Origin: Tachypleus tridentatus
Lineage: Eukaryota > Arthropoda > Merostomata > Xiphosura > Limulidae
Assembly: GCF_004210375.1 (NCBI RefSeq)
Contig: NC_134829.1
Span: forward strand, 30,334,034 to 30,398,033
Length of the DNA: 64,000 nt
Direction of reading: 5' to 3'
Within the stretch, counting starts at the first letter, position 1. Each line of letters opens with the position of its first letter. The position numbers and the translations under genes are program-made. The notes under the pieces are model-generated. The model had not been told where the DNA came from, did not search any database, and saw only the letters and a list, made by a program, of their open reading frames with translations. Positions 11,541 through 22,815 of the stretch are shown one piece after another.

Positions 11541-11924
11541 TGCCCCTTCTGCACTTCGTTCTCTAGATGTGCTGCTCCCTCCTGTACTTCGTTCTCTAGA
11601 TGTGCTCGTGTTTTTGTATTTCTCGCCATTGCCCTCACGTCATTCATCCATATTCGTTTTGGTTTCCTCTTGGACTCTTTCCAAGCAACTGCCATCTCTT
11701 TACCATTCATCAACCTTTGGTCTTCACACATGTCCACCCAAGACAAACACCCTTCCTCTGTCAGTTTCGCCCAATTTCCTTTGCTGAATCATTTTTCATG
11801 TTTCCTCTTGTCATTCTGTGTGTTGAATAAAAGTAACAACACAAACATTTCTTGGTTTACATTTTATCGTGTTTACTTATATTCATTATCATTTCGCTAC
11901 TAGTACAATTTTGTAGGCCTGCGT
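11541..11924. repeat. Short C/T-rich duplication and flank
   Basis: Two near-identical units of about 33 bp with core TACTTCGTTCTCTAGATGTG (first copy CACTTCG) at about 11541-11606. They keep several overlapping frames open through 11903. I see no protein family in any of them. Confidence 0.6.
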
Positions 11925-12045
11925 TCCAAAAGCTGAGGTACCGTGGTAAGTATATGGATTTTCAACGATAAATCAGCGGTTCGATTCCCGTCGGTGGACT
12001 TGGCAGATAATCTGATGTGACTTTCCTATAAAACAAAAAACACAC
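11925..12045 (+). mobile_element. SINE-B, diverged
   Basis: B box CGGTTCGATTCCCGTCGGTG, tail AGATAATCTGATGTGACTTT and an A/C-rich end. Confidence 0.8.
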
Positions 12046-13390
12046 TCACGTGTCAGAGCTAAGATCCAGTTAGACATTTTACCTCCTGTTTCACTCGTAA
12101 CCACAGAAAACCTTTCGCTTTTAGACTTCTTCGCAGTAAGTCATTTTATCAACAAATAGTCAAAAACGATGATTTATTGCTAAGTTTATTAGAAAAAACT
12201 GAGTTTATACACAAAAAACATAAAAGTTTATTACATTAAATAATTTAACGTGTTATATTGTTGCGCGTTTTTGTTTTTAACACTTGGTAAAATATAATAC
12301 CAAGTTCAGTTCACCTAATAATAACGAATTAATTTATGTCTTCAACAATATTTGCTACTACCACATGCACTTGTAAGCCTAATACGGCTTTCAACATAAA
12401 CTCTAAAACTAAAATAGACCTAACATTAAATACAATTTCAACAGAAATTTTAAGAATACTGGTAGAGATGCCTAAGATATTTCTAAAATTAATTCTTAAA
12501 GCTAACCGATCGATAGATAAACACTAACTCACCAAGTAATTGAATAAACGCAACAACTCTCACTACTAATATTGAACTGAATAACTTATTAATTACTTGC
12601 TGATTAGTTATTGATTTTTAACTTTCATGAACTTTCTAGACTTCGTCACGCTTCCCTATTCGACATCCAAATTAAAATATTGAAAATATAGCCTACAACA
12701 ACACGTTGCCAAAATACATTCTCATCCATGTGTTTGCCCATTATGATTTCACCATGTTGTATTATTATTAGCAATACATTTTTTCGAACACTATAGTGTT
12801 TGTAATATGAAAAGATAAAACATATAATTTCAATATTCTTTTATAGATCAAATAGCTTAATGATCGTTCGTTTCAGCGTATAAAAATACAATGTGAATAA
12901 GCTGTGACGTGTTCACCGTGGGTATTGAACCCATAATTTTAGTTGTAAGACTCCAAGCACACCTGTAAACGGATTACCTTACTCTTGAGAAAAAATATAT
13001 CATTTCTTTGTGGTAATATTTTTTTCCTCCAACAATCTTATAATGAATCCTAGCTAGTAGCTATTTAAAATCAAGAAAACCTATCAAAGTTCTGCGTGAA
13101 GGAATGAGCCTTAAATGGATTTCACCCGTGAATTTCGTATAGTATAAAGAAGAGACTTATACTTGATAACTGGCAACAGAATATCAGTATATTTCCTTAC
13201 CGAAGTTTCCACTTAAGTTCCATACTATAATATATTACATTCTTTAGTAATATAATTACCTTTAATCACAACAGCAAAATACAATGTAAGAAATATAAAA
13301 CATATCGAATAAAACGTTATAATTTTACATAAATTATATTTCAAAGATTTAAGATAGTAACTTATTATAAATATTTGTTTAATTATTAGT
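12046..13390. other. Unassigned AT-rich sequence
   Basis: No gene recognised. A weak minus-strand SINE-B/C relic (GTTCACCGTGGGTATTGAAC) lies at about 12895-12970. Confidence 0.55.
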
Positions 13391-13510
13391 GTGTGTGTTT
13401 TTTTATAGCAAAGAAACACTTGGAGCTATTTGCCGAGCCCACCGTGCGGAATCGAATGCCTGACTGGAGATTATAAATCCGTGGACTTACCACTGTACTA
13501 CTGGAGAGCA
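13391..13510 (-). mobile_element. SINE-B
   Basis: Reverse-strand copy: GTGTGTGTTTTTTTATAGCA tail, GAGCCCACCGTG, B-box complement GGAATCGAATGCC and head end CCACTGTACTACTGG. Confidence 0.9.
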
Positions 13511-13798
13511 GCGACGAGCGACCAACTCACAGAAATATATCAAATGTATGTTAAATTCCATCATTCGCATGGACAATCTATGATTACGAGAGAGACAACT
13601 CTGACCCTCCCACACAAAAGGTGATAAGATGAACACATCTCCTTAACGTCAAATGGTGTTTTTGATAGCATATAGATATAATTGTTCCGAATTGTGTTAT
13701 GGTGTTGTTTAAGAACCCACTGTTGCGCTAATTGTTCGACTGGCAATTTTTTCCCCTTTCCTCGCAGAACAGTCAAAGCTTCCTTCCTTTAGTTCTGA
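13511..13798. other. Unassigned sequence
   Basis: Nothing recognised between the two SINEs. Confidence 0.5.
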
Positions 13799-14047
13799 GC
13801 CTGGCATGGCCAGGTGGTTAAGACACTCGACTCTTAATCCGAGGGTCGCGGCTTCGAATCCTCTTTGCATCAAACATGCTCTCCCTTTCAGCCGTAGGGG
13901 CGTTATAATGTAACAATCAGTCTCACTATTCGTTGGTAAAAGAGTAGCCAAAGAGTTGGCGGAGGGTGGTGATGACTAGCTGCCTTCCCTCTAATCTTAC
14001 ACTGCTAAATCAGGGACGGCTAGCGCAGATAGCCCACCTGTAGCTTT
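13799..14047 (+). mobile_element. SINE-A
   Basis: Head GCCTGGCATGGCCAGGTGG with anticodon-region CTCTTAATCC, a complete body, then the tail broken off after CTGTAGCTTT where AT-rich DNA begins. Confidence 0.94.
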
Positions 14048-14371
14048 AATATATAAATATTATAGCTTTAAATGTAGTATTTAAATATAAATACTCGTGA
14101 TTCTAGAGCATTTAATAATATCGCTGTACAAATGTCCTTCACTCAGAAAGAGTTGTGACACATTTCTCAAGCAGAAGGTCTTCGTGTGGCATCATTGGAT
14201 GCCGAATGGTCAAAAACCAAATTTACTTGTACTAAATATGTTGCCTATGGCACCATACACCCACATGAAACACTACTATATTAGCAAAATGAAATCATTC
14301 TTGTGAAGTGAGATTATCCCTCGTACATAAGTTATATCTGTCAAAATATCGTTAATCAAATTTATCTTTCC
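14048..14371. other. Unassigned; possible decayed coding piece
   Basis: Two overlapping plus-strand frames around 14150-14270 read as protein-like sequence but with stops and no family I can name. Treated as unassigned. Confidence 0.4.
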
Positions 14372-14445
14372 AAAGTGCCCCGGTGGCTCAAGTTGGAGAG
14401 CTTAGAACTCTTATATTTCGGATTCGAATCCCTTTAGGCTGAGAA
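14372..14445 (+). mobile_element. tRNA-like SINE head of a fourth type
   Basis: TGCCCCGGTGGCTCAAGTTG resembles a tRNA A box and CGGATTCGAATCC a B box, about 40 bp apart, but no SINE-A/B/C tail follows. Acceptor and anticodon stems do not pair well, so this is not called as a tRNA gene. Confidence 0.5.
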
Positions 14446-14658
14446 TAATGATAATTTTCTCTACTATCTCTTGTGTGCACCCGAGATGGCCAATAAAGTG
14501 AACAAGAAACAGTATGGAGGTCACTATTTAGTAAACTAGTTTTGAAAGATATAATTTGAAATCAGGTTAATTTGGGTTAAATATAATTCATTCTCCACTG
14601 CGGTTTTGTACAGACGGACTGAAAAATGATCAGCGCCAAATAATAAAAGCTTTGTATA

Positions 14659-14777
14659 CTTGTAATTAAACACAAAGCTACACAATGGGCTATCTTTTCT
14701 GTGCATACCACGGGTATCAAAACCCGATGTTTACTGTTATAAACCTTTAGACTTGCCGCTGCGCAGCTGGGAGGGAC
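14659..14777 (-). mobile_element. SINE-C
   Basis: Reverse-strand copy: AAACACAAAGCTACACAATG tail, ACCACGGGTATCAAAACCCG B-box region and head end AGACTTGCCGCTGCGCAGC. Confidence 0.88.
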
Positions 14778-15151
14778 AACAAGGAGTGTCCATCATTACC
14801 TTGTCTTAAAGATGACGCATTTGATGAAAAATCTCTTTCTTTAAAACAAAAAAGAAACGTTTAACTTTAATAATGTAAGGCGTTGTTCAAAAAAAAATAT
14901 AGAGAGTTTATAAAAAAACATACAGTATAAATAAAAAATATTTACTGGGAGAATCATATTAATAAAGTTCAGCTTAACACATCCTATTAACTAATGCTAC
15001 TTCGACATAAGGTGTTTTTTTTACCGCTAAGTACTATTATTGGTACAATTGATAAAGTTTGCAGCTGTGTTGTTAACAATTTATGTTACGATTCTTTTAA
15101 CTTGATTTACGACTTGAAAACGTTATTGATATTTCCACAAATTGTTGCTAG
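14778..15151. other. Unassigned sequence
   Basis: A/T-rich with homopolymer runs; nothing recognised. Confidence 0.6.
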
Positions 15152-15165
15152 GAGGCAAATAGTAT

Positions 15166-15212
15166 GGGTGTGTGTGTTTTCTTATAGCAAAGCCACATCT
15201 GCTGAGTCCACC
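15166..15212 (-). mobile_element. 47-bp SINE-B stub with perfect TSD
   Basis: Only the 3' tail (GTGTTTTCTTATAGCAAAGC) and the acceptor-like end of the head remain. The stub is bounded by a perfect 14-bp duplication GAGGCAAATAGTAT (15152-15165 and 15213-15226), so the truncation happened at insertion rather than by later decay. Confidence 0.93.
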
Positions 15213-15226
15213 GAGGCAAATAGTAT

Positions 15227-15944
15227 AAAAGCATTACACTATGTAACTAATTTTTTACTTTTTCTTGTTCCTGGGCAAAAAGCGTTATTTCCCAATTGCT
15301 TATGTCTAAAGTAAATGGAAAAAAACACCTATTTTTCTCTTCAAACTTTGCTTTTGTGAACTGGGAGCATATAACGAAAATGGGAGACTATATTTGGGGG
15401 CTGATACTTGAAAGTGATTTACATTACAGTCGCAAATCTCGAAAAACTACTCACTTCTAAACATTTTTGTATAACTTTAGTGTAAATACATGTAAATCTT
15501 GATTCATATGTTGTTTTATTTAGACCTTATGTAAATGAAAACGTGCAAATTTGCCCTAAATTTCATTATCCATGTCCAAAAGCAAAGTTTAAAGGGAATA
15601 ATGACAATTTTCTGTGTTTTTACAACATAAGCAATTAAGAAATAACACATACTATCCAGGAACAAAATTTGTGTTACATAATGTTATCAGTTTATCTCAA
15701 CTTTTTACCTTTACATTGAAAAAAATGTTTTAAGAAAATAATTCCACTAGAAGAAAAAACTAAGATTTTTGATAAAAAATATTACGTGTCTTAAATACCG
15801 CCTATATTCGTGGTAAAATAAATTGTATTCGTTGTTATACTTGACTGAATTAAGCTAATGGCAACGGAAAAGAAATCTTACGAGTTTCCGAAATCAAAAT
15901 TAGTTTTACAGAACACAAGAAAAATATTTAGCTCTTTAAATATA
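15227..15944. other. Unassigned sequence
   Basis: No gene or repeat recognised. Confidence 0.6.
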
Positions 15945-16047
15945 TGTGCGTGTTTTATAGCAAAATATATCTGATAACTTAATGTGTCTGCAGCTGAGAG
16001 TGAAAATCCAGATTGTAGCGTTGTAAATCCGCTGTCCCACCAGGGGT
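15945..16047 (-). mobile_element. SINE-B relic
   Basis: Diverged reverse-strand copy with GTGTTTTATAGCAAAATAT tail and the head motif TGTAGCGTTGTAAATCCGC. Confidence 0.7.
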
Positions 16048-16827
16048 ACAAATTCGTTCATACTAAAGGTAAGTATATGTAAATCTATTGTGAGTGACCA
16101 TAATTATAAAGTACTTTCCAACAAACAGGTCCAGAAAAATCCAAATTTTTTTTTTTTTTTAGGTTAATGATGAAGACGAAAAGAATAAGTTTTGCAGAAT
16201 TTAGTTATGTTATAATAAAATGTTTGAGCAGTTAATCTTGTTAACCTAGTTTTTTATTTGAGCACTAGATGGCCCTAAGAAACGATCTCGACAAGGAAAA
16301 GCACACATTTTGAGGTCTTTTGCACCTGACCCTTCTGGGAATCTAAAATCCAACATACCCATATATCCACAAAAAAAAAGCAAAGCGAAGCTACTTTACC
16401 TTGTAATGAACGTCTTGCCAATTAACGGAATTATGTTATTCATAAAAGAACGAAGACATTCCGAGTTTCTCAAACACATGTTTATGTCGTTATCTCCTAG
16501 TTCACAACACTAAAGTTTGTTTTTGCTTGTTAACTAGAAGTTTCTCGTTCTTCCCACGATTTTACATTTTTTAATATTCGTTCACGTTCATACATTAAGA
16601 ATGAATTTATTGAACTAAGATCTCCTTATCCTTAAAATAATCCTAATGTTTAACGCCCATTAAATATAAGAACCATAATTATTTGTCATATTAGATCTAA
16701 TAATTAATTAACTATTTTTTGCAGTCAGAAATAGAAGGGAAGGCAAGAAATTTTAATGTTTATATACATTCTTTTTTAAATCTAAGCTTCGAAATTATGA
16801 TACGATTTTTTTTTTTTTTCTCATTAG
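16048..16827. other. Unassigned sequence
   Basis: No gene recognised apart from the polypyrimidine tract at its right end, which could serve the candidate exon that follows. Confidence 0.5.
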
Positions 16828-17051
16828 CTTCAACTAAGAAATTACTTAGACTGGATACGAAAGTTGAAACTAAACATATTGTCACGTCTAGGCGAACACC
16901 AGTTATCCTTGCAGTAGAAATTTGCATTTCAGAGCTGATTGGAACCCTTGATACCACAGAATATTCCCTGTACTTTAATCTATGGATGCGTTATGAGAGT
17001 AAAACTCAATTCCTTGTACTGCTGATTGATCACCTTCCTTACGATCGACAG
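16828..17051 (+). CDS. Candidate orphan internal exon (unrecognised)
   Basis: A T-rich tract ending in TCATTAG (16807-16827) is followed by 224 bp open in one frame and then CAG|GTAGAA, a good splice donor, at 17051/17052. The predicted 74-codon segment starts at codon position 2 and contains SRRTPVILAVE, DTTEYSLYFNLW and HLPYDRQ. It looks more like a folded domain than random AT-rich translation. I do not recognise the family; the EYSLYF patch is only loosely like FERM or Ras-association lobes. No neighbouring exons were found on this strand, so it may be an exon with long flanking introns, a pseudo-exon or chance. Confidence 0.3.
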
Positions 17052-17092
17052 GTAGAACAGTAGGTATTGCACCAGATAGCATTAGTAGCTAC

Positions 17093-17093
<1 letters not shown>

Positions 17094-17119
<26 letters not shown>
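17094..17119. repeat. (TA)n microsatellite
   Basis: About 13 uninterrupted TA dinucleotides just after the candidate exon. Confidence 0.95.
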
Positions 17120-17123
<4 letters not shown>

Positions 17124-17381
17124 TACAAAAATTAATATCTGAGGTACAGACAACTGATTTCTTATAAAGAATACTGACAATGATAATGAACCAGTTCTCA
17201 AGAACCTAGTTTTGATCAGATTTATTAACGTTTATAACAAGGCTTTAGTAACATTGTATTATTAACTACTCAAAAGAGGGATGTTGCACATATTTCAAAC
17301 AAAAAATTCATTTGCTTGTTTGTTTCAGAATTTTTCGCACAGTTACAGAGAGTAATGTACATGCATCCTTCCTTTATTTTG

Positions 17382-17492
17382 TTGTTGTTTTGAATTAAGC
17401 ACAAAGCTATCTGTGCTCTGCCCACCACAGGTACCGAAACCCGGATTTTAGCGTTGTAAGTCCGCAGACATACGGCTGAGCCACTGGGGGGC
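17382..17492 (-). mobile_element. SINE-C with TSD
   Basis: Reverse-strand copy, TTGTTGTTTTGAATTAAGCA tail to GAGCCACTGGGGGGC head, flanked by the perfect 11-bp repeat CCTTTATTTTG (17371-17381 and 17493-17503). Confidence 0.95.
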
Positions 17493-17503
17493 CCTTTATT
17501 TTG

Positions 17504-18599
17504 AGCTGGCAGACTACATCTTTAGAGAAAAGACAGCTAACCGACAGTAATCACTGCTAACTGTTTGACTACTTACTCTCAACTTATTGAATATTGAGAT
17601 TTGTTACTCTTAAACCTCATCCATGGCGGCAAAATGCGAAGGGCGTTTTGTAACTGTCTAAAATGTACATGCCGCTACAATTAGGGTTTAACAACAAAAA
17701 ACATTTTATTTAACAATAGGAACACTTAGAAATAAAATCAACACTTATCAAAATACAGTTAATTAACAAGTAACTGGCCAGGCCTATACACCAATAAACA
17801 ATGTATGTTAAACATTAATAATATAAATATTATTTAAATTATTAAATCGGGATAAAGAACCAGAAAGAAAAAAAAATCTAATTCCAAAAAACAAAAATAA
17901 AGCAAATACATTACTCCAAAAACACTTTTCTATATCAATAACAATTTTGAGTGATAAACAAAGATAATAGTAATTTCTCTCTCTCTTAGTAAAGTTTCCA
18001 GCAAGAATATTTATTCACTGATTAAGTCACGAGAGTACATCCTCATGTCATCACAAATTTACATTTTCTTGTGCTACGAGTATCTGTACACTGGTATCAG
18101 TTTCGTTATACACACATATTTACACAAAATACAAATGATTAGGTAGAAAGTGAGTTAGCGTTTTAATACAACTAAAAGTTCGTAGATAAACTAAATGATA
18201 GAAGGAGATAAAAAATGGATAAACGATAAACACAGCAGCAATAGTAATAATAAATAATTTGGTACTTCACAATTTTTGAAGCAAAAAAGGAATCGGATCA
18301 TGAATTTTCGACTTTCCCGTTTTAGCATGCTGGTCACTAGGAAACACCTAACTCTCAGACTAAGAGAAGTAACGATAATTAGCTAATTAACCAGGATTGC
18401 CACTAACAGTTTCCTTTTCAAATGAGATTTTGACAAACGTTCCTGATGCAGAAGGATGAGTTTCGTATTCTTTCTCTATAACAACTATAACCTACTTTGT
18501 TTATTCTCTAATGTTACTTTACTCAATATGCAAGATACCATGTTCGTTTGTTTGTTTTTATAATATTATTGCAATAATTTTTTTATGTTAATACAACTG
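17504..18599. other. Unassigned AT-rich sequence
   Basis: No gene or repeat recognised. Confidence 0.6.
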
Positions 18600-18722
18600 T
18601 CTCCCAGCAGGTCAGCGGTGAAATTACAGACTTTCAATGCCAGGTCTTTGGGTTTGGTTCCCTGATGTTGGTAGAGCGCAGATAGCCTATTGTGTAGCTT
18701 TGCTCTAAAACAAAGAAACAAA
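18600..18722 (+). mobile_element. SINE-B/C intermediate copy
   Basis: Diverged head (CAGCAGGTCAGCGGTGAAAT; B box GGGTTTGGTTCC), then GCAGATAGCCTATTGTGTAG and CTTTGCTCTAAAAC. Its tail mixes the SINE-C TTGTGTAG with the SINE-B GCTCTAAAAC. Confidence 0.8.
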
Positions 18723-18904
18723 AGACTTGATCTCGAACTGGTATGTCAGAGTAACGTTGATATCACGAAGTAGCTTCTGATAATTTTCCCTGTCAATTAA
18801 CCATTTAGCTCCTTAACTATAAACAGTCTACATTTCGTGTCACTAATGATAAATTAATTTTGTTACCTTTCCAGCTTGTTAAACAAAATTATTTAGTGAG
18901 AATC

Positions 18905-21728
18905 ACCATACCTTTCTTAAGCATCGCAGAAAATAAAGGTTGACACACGATACCTTTCTTAAGGATCACAGAAAATAAAGGTTGACACACCATACCTTTC
19001 CTAAGGATCGCAGAAAATAAAGGTTGACACACCATATCTTTCTTAAGGATCACAGAAAATAAAGGTTGACACACCATATCTTTCTTAAGGATCACAGAAA
19101 ATAAAGGTTGACACACCATACCTTTCTTAAGGATCACAGAAAATAAAGGTTGACACACCATATCTTTCTTAAGGATCACAGAAAATAAAGGTTGACACAC
19201 CATACATTTCTTAAGAATCGCAGAAAATAAAGGTTGACACACCATACCTTTATTAAAAATCACAGAAAATAAAGGTTGACACACCATATCTTTCTTAAGG
19301 ATCACAGAAAATAAAGGTTGACACACCATACCTTTCTTAAGCATCGCAGAAAATAAAGGTTGACACACCATACCTTTCTTAAGAATCACAGAAAATAAAG
19401 GTTGACACACCATACCTTTCTTAAGGATCACAGAAAATAAAGGTTGACACACCATACCTTTCCTAAGGATCACAGAAAATAAAGGTTGACACACCATACC
19501 TTTCCTAAGGATCGCAGAAAATAAAGGTTGACACACCATACCTTTCCTAAGGATCGCAGAAAATAAAGGTTGACACACCATATCTTTCTTAAGGATCACA
19601 GAAAATAAAGGTTGACACACCATATCTTTCTTAAGGATCACAGAAAATAAAGGTTGACACACCATACCTTTCTTAAGGATCACAGAAAATAAAGGTTGAC
19701 ACACAATACCTTTCTTAAGGATCACAGAAAATAAAGGTTGACACACCATACCTTTCTTAAGGATCGCAGAAAATAAAGGTTGACACACCAAACCTTTCTT
19801 AAGGATCACAGAAAATAAAGGTTGACACACCATACCTTTCTTAAGGATCACAGAAAATAAAGGTTGACACACCATACCTTTCCTAAGGATCACGGAAAAT
19901 AAAGGTTGACACACCATACCTTTCCTAAGGATCGCAGAAAATAAAGGTTGACACACCATACCTTTCCTAAGGATCGCAGAAAATAAAGGTTGACACACCA
20001 TATCTTTCTTAAGGATCACAGAAAATAAAGTTTGACACACCATATCTTTCTTAAGGATCACAGAAAATAAAGGTTGACACACCATACATTTCTTAAGCAT
20101 CACAGAAAATAAAGGTTGACACACCATACCTTTCTTAAGGATCACAGAAAATAAAGGTTGACACACCATATCTTTCTTAAGGATCACAGAAAATAAAAGA
20201 TTGACACACCATACCTTTCTTAAAAATCACAGAAAATAAAGGTTGACATACCATATCTTTCTTAAGGATCACAGAAAATAAAGGTTGACACACCATACAT
20301 TTCTTAAGCATCGCAGAAAATAAAGGTTGACACACCATACCTTTATTAAAATCACAGAAAATAAAGGTTGACACACCATATCTTTCTTAAGGATCACAGA
20401 AAATAAAGGTTGACACACCATACATTTCTTAAGCATCGCAGAAAATAAAGGTTGACACACAATACCTTTATTAAAAATCACAGAAAATAAAGGTTGACAC
20501 ACCATATCTTTCTTAAGGATCACAGAAAATAAAGGTTGACACACCATACATTTCTTAAGCATCGCAGAAAATAAAGATTGACACACCATACCTTTCTTAA
20601 AAATCACAGAAAATAAAGGTTGACACACCATACCTTTCTTAAGGATCACAGAAAATAAAGGTTGACACACCATACCTTTCCTAAGGATCACAGAAAATAA
20701 AGGTTGACACACCATACCTTTCTTAAGGATCACAGAAAATAAAGGTTGACACACCATATCTTTCTTAAGGATCACAGAAAATAAAGGTTGACACACCATA
20801 TCTTTCTTAAGGATCACAGAAAATAAAGGTTGACACACCATACATTTCTTAAGCATCACAGAAAATAAAGGTTGACACACCATACCTTTCTTAAAAATCA
20901 CAGAAAATAAAGGTTGACACACCATATCTTTCTTAAGGATCACAGAAAATAAAAGATTGACACACCATATAACATCGCAGAAAATAAAGGTTGACACACC
21001 ATACCTTTCTTAAGGATCGCAGAAAATAAAGGTTGACACACCATACCTTTCTTAAAATCACAGAAAATAAAGGTTGACACACCATACCTTTCTTAAGGAT
21101 CACAGAAAATAAAGGTTGACACACCATACCTTTCCTAAGGATCACAGAAAATAAAGGTTGACACACCATACCTTTCTTAAGGATCACAGAAAATAAAGGT
21201 TGACACACCATACCTTTCTTAAGGATCACAGAAAATAAAGGTTGACACACCACACCTTTCACAGAAAATAAAGGTTGACATATCTTTCTTAAGGATCACA
21301 GAAAATAAAGGTTGACACACCATATCTTTCTTAAGGATCACAGAAAATAAAGGTTGACACACCATATCTTTCTTAAGGATCACAGAAAATAAAGGTTCAC
21401 CTTTCTTAAGGATCACAAAAAATAAAGGTTGACACACAATACCTTTATTAAAAATCACAGAAAATAAAGGTTGACACACCATATCTTTCTTAAGGATCAC
21501 AGAAAATAAAGGTTGACACACCATACCTTTCTTAAAAATCACAGAAAATAAAGGTTGACACACCATATCTTTCTTAAGGATCACAGAAAATAAAGGTTGA
21601 CACACCATACCTTTCTTAAGGATCACAGAAAATAAAGGTTGACACACCATACCTTTCTCAGGGATCGCAAAAAATAAAGGTTGACACACCATACCTTTCT
21701 TAAGGATCACAAAAAATAAAGGTTGACA
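18905..21728. repeat. 42-bp minisatellite, about 67 copies
   Basis: Largest array in the window. The 42-bp unit has core AGAAAATAAAGGTTGACACA followed by CCATACCTTTCTTAAGGATCAC. Variant positions are CATACC/CATATC/CATACA, CTTAAGG/CCTAAGG/ATTAAAA and ATCACAG/ATCGCAG. A block of 10 units (about 420 bp) is repeated at about 19411-19600 and 19831-20020, and a three-unit (126-bp) supra-repeat runs around 20283-20560. Shortened units cluster at about 20960-21420. The unit is 14 codons, so the minus strand stays open for 432, 242 and 163 codons (motif MVCQPLFSVILKKG); I treat this as a by-product of repeat length. Confidence 0.97.
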
Positions 21729-22320
21729 TCAACTTTTTTTTTTCATAACAAGAATATATTAAGGCTTTTAGTTAATTCACGCCGGATTATTATTCACCTA
21801 AAACCGTAAACCCTGTATCTCAGGAGCGTCTCTGTTGCACAATGAATTGAAATTTGACTCGTGTAGTCAACTAACGTAAATTACTTTAGTTCTATCACAA
21901 ATAACATTTCAGTTGTTGTCTTGCTAAAAGTCAAATATCTCCAATCGTAAACATGGATCCAGATTTCTTATTCCTAGAAATTAAGCACGGGATAGAAATA
22001 ACCGAGAAAGGTATCCCAAAACTACGAAGGAAAAGATAAAACAATGATGACGTCAGCATTTTGTTTTAGTCGAACGCCCTCTCTAGTGGTTTTCAGATTT
22101 TATCACGTTATGGATTTTTATAACTTCCAAATTAAAGTACAACAACATTTAACGTTTTATAAGATGGTCATACGCGATATATTTGTGAGCATTTATAGCG
22201 TAAAAGTTGGAGGGTTTTCTTTTTTTGGTGAATGCTAACAAAATGGAATAACAGTGGACGTTTTTTTTAAAAAAACTAAATGTTTGAAAACAATATCTGT
22301 AGGCTGTCTAACCACAATAA
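21729..22320. other. Unassigned sequence with a CRE motif
   Basis: No gene. A perfect TGACGTCA palindrome is at 22048-22055, with no transcript start recognisable. Confidence 0.5.
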
Positions 22321-22572
22321 GGCCCGGCATGGCCAGGTGGTTAAGGCGCTCGGCTCGCAATCCCCATCACACCAAACATGTTCGCCCTTTCAGTCGTGGG
22401 AGCCTTATAATGTGACGGTCAATCCCATTATTCGTTGGTAAAACAGTAGCCCAAGAGTTGGTTGATGATGTCTACCTGCTTTCCTTCTAGTTTTACACTG
22501 TAAAATTAGGGACGGCTAACTCAGACAGCCCTCGTGTAACTTTGCGCGAAATTCAAAAGCAAAACACACAAA
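22321..22572 (+). mobile_element. SINE-A with deletion in the tRNA head
   Basis: Head GGCCCGGCATGGCCAGGTGG, then a deletion that removes the B box: CTCGCAATCC joins directly to CCATCACACC. The body and A/C tail remain. Loss of the B box should disable pol III transcription of this copy. Confidence 0.93.
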
Positions 22573-22727
22573 CTAATCACAATAAATACTAACGTAAAAA
22601 TTAAATTAGGAAAAGTTGTAAGACGTTTATATAAGAGAGAAACCATACTGGTTCTGTACTACCAAAGCAAATATTTAGATTTCTTGTAGTAATAAAAATA
22701 CATAAAAAATGGCGGTCTCAGTATTTA

Positions 22728-22815
22728 CAACTATATAAATCTTGGATTCTATTTCCCTAGGTGAACACAGCAGATAGCCCAGTGTAACTTTGATATAAAA
22801 CAAAGAAACTAAAAC
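22728..22815 (+). mobile_element. SINE-B, 5'-truncated
   Basis: Tail AGCAGATAGCCCAGTGTAAC then TTTGATATAAAACAAAG; only a degraded B-box region precedes it. Confidence 0.75.

Noticed and set aside
11447-11746. Minus-strand 99-codon frame with KRKPKRIWMNDV
   Set aside because: A faint likeness to LINE C-terminal motifs, but it overlaps a SINE-C and a short duplication, so I do not call it.
14097-14306. 69-codon plus frame and an overlapping SQAEGLRVASLDAEW-like frame
   Set aside because: Protein-like but broken by stops and not assignable to a family.
18889-21710. Minus-strand frames of 432, 242, 163 and 109 codons with a 14-residue repeat
   Set aside because: Period 42 bp keeps the frame open; shortened units shift it freely, which a real protein would not tolerate.
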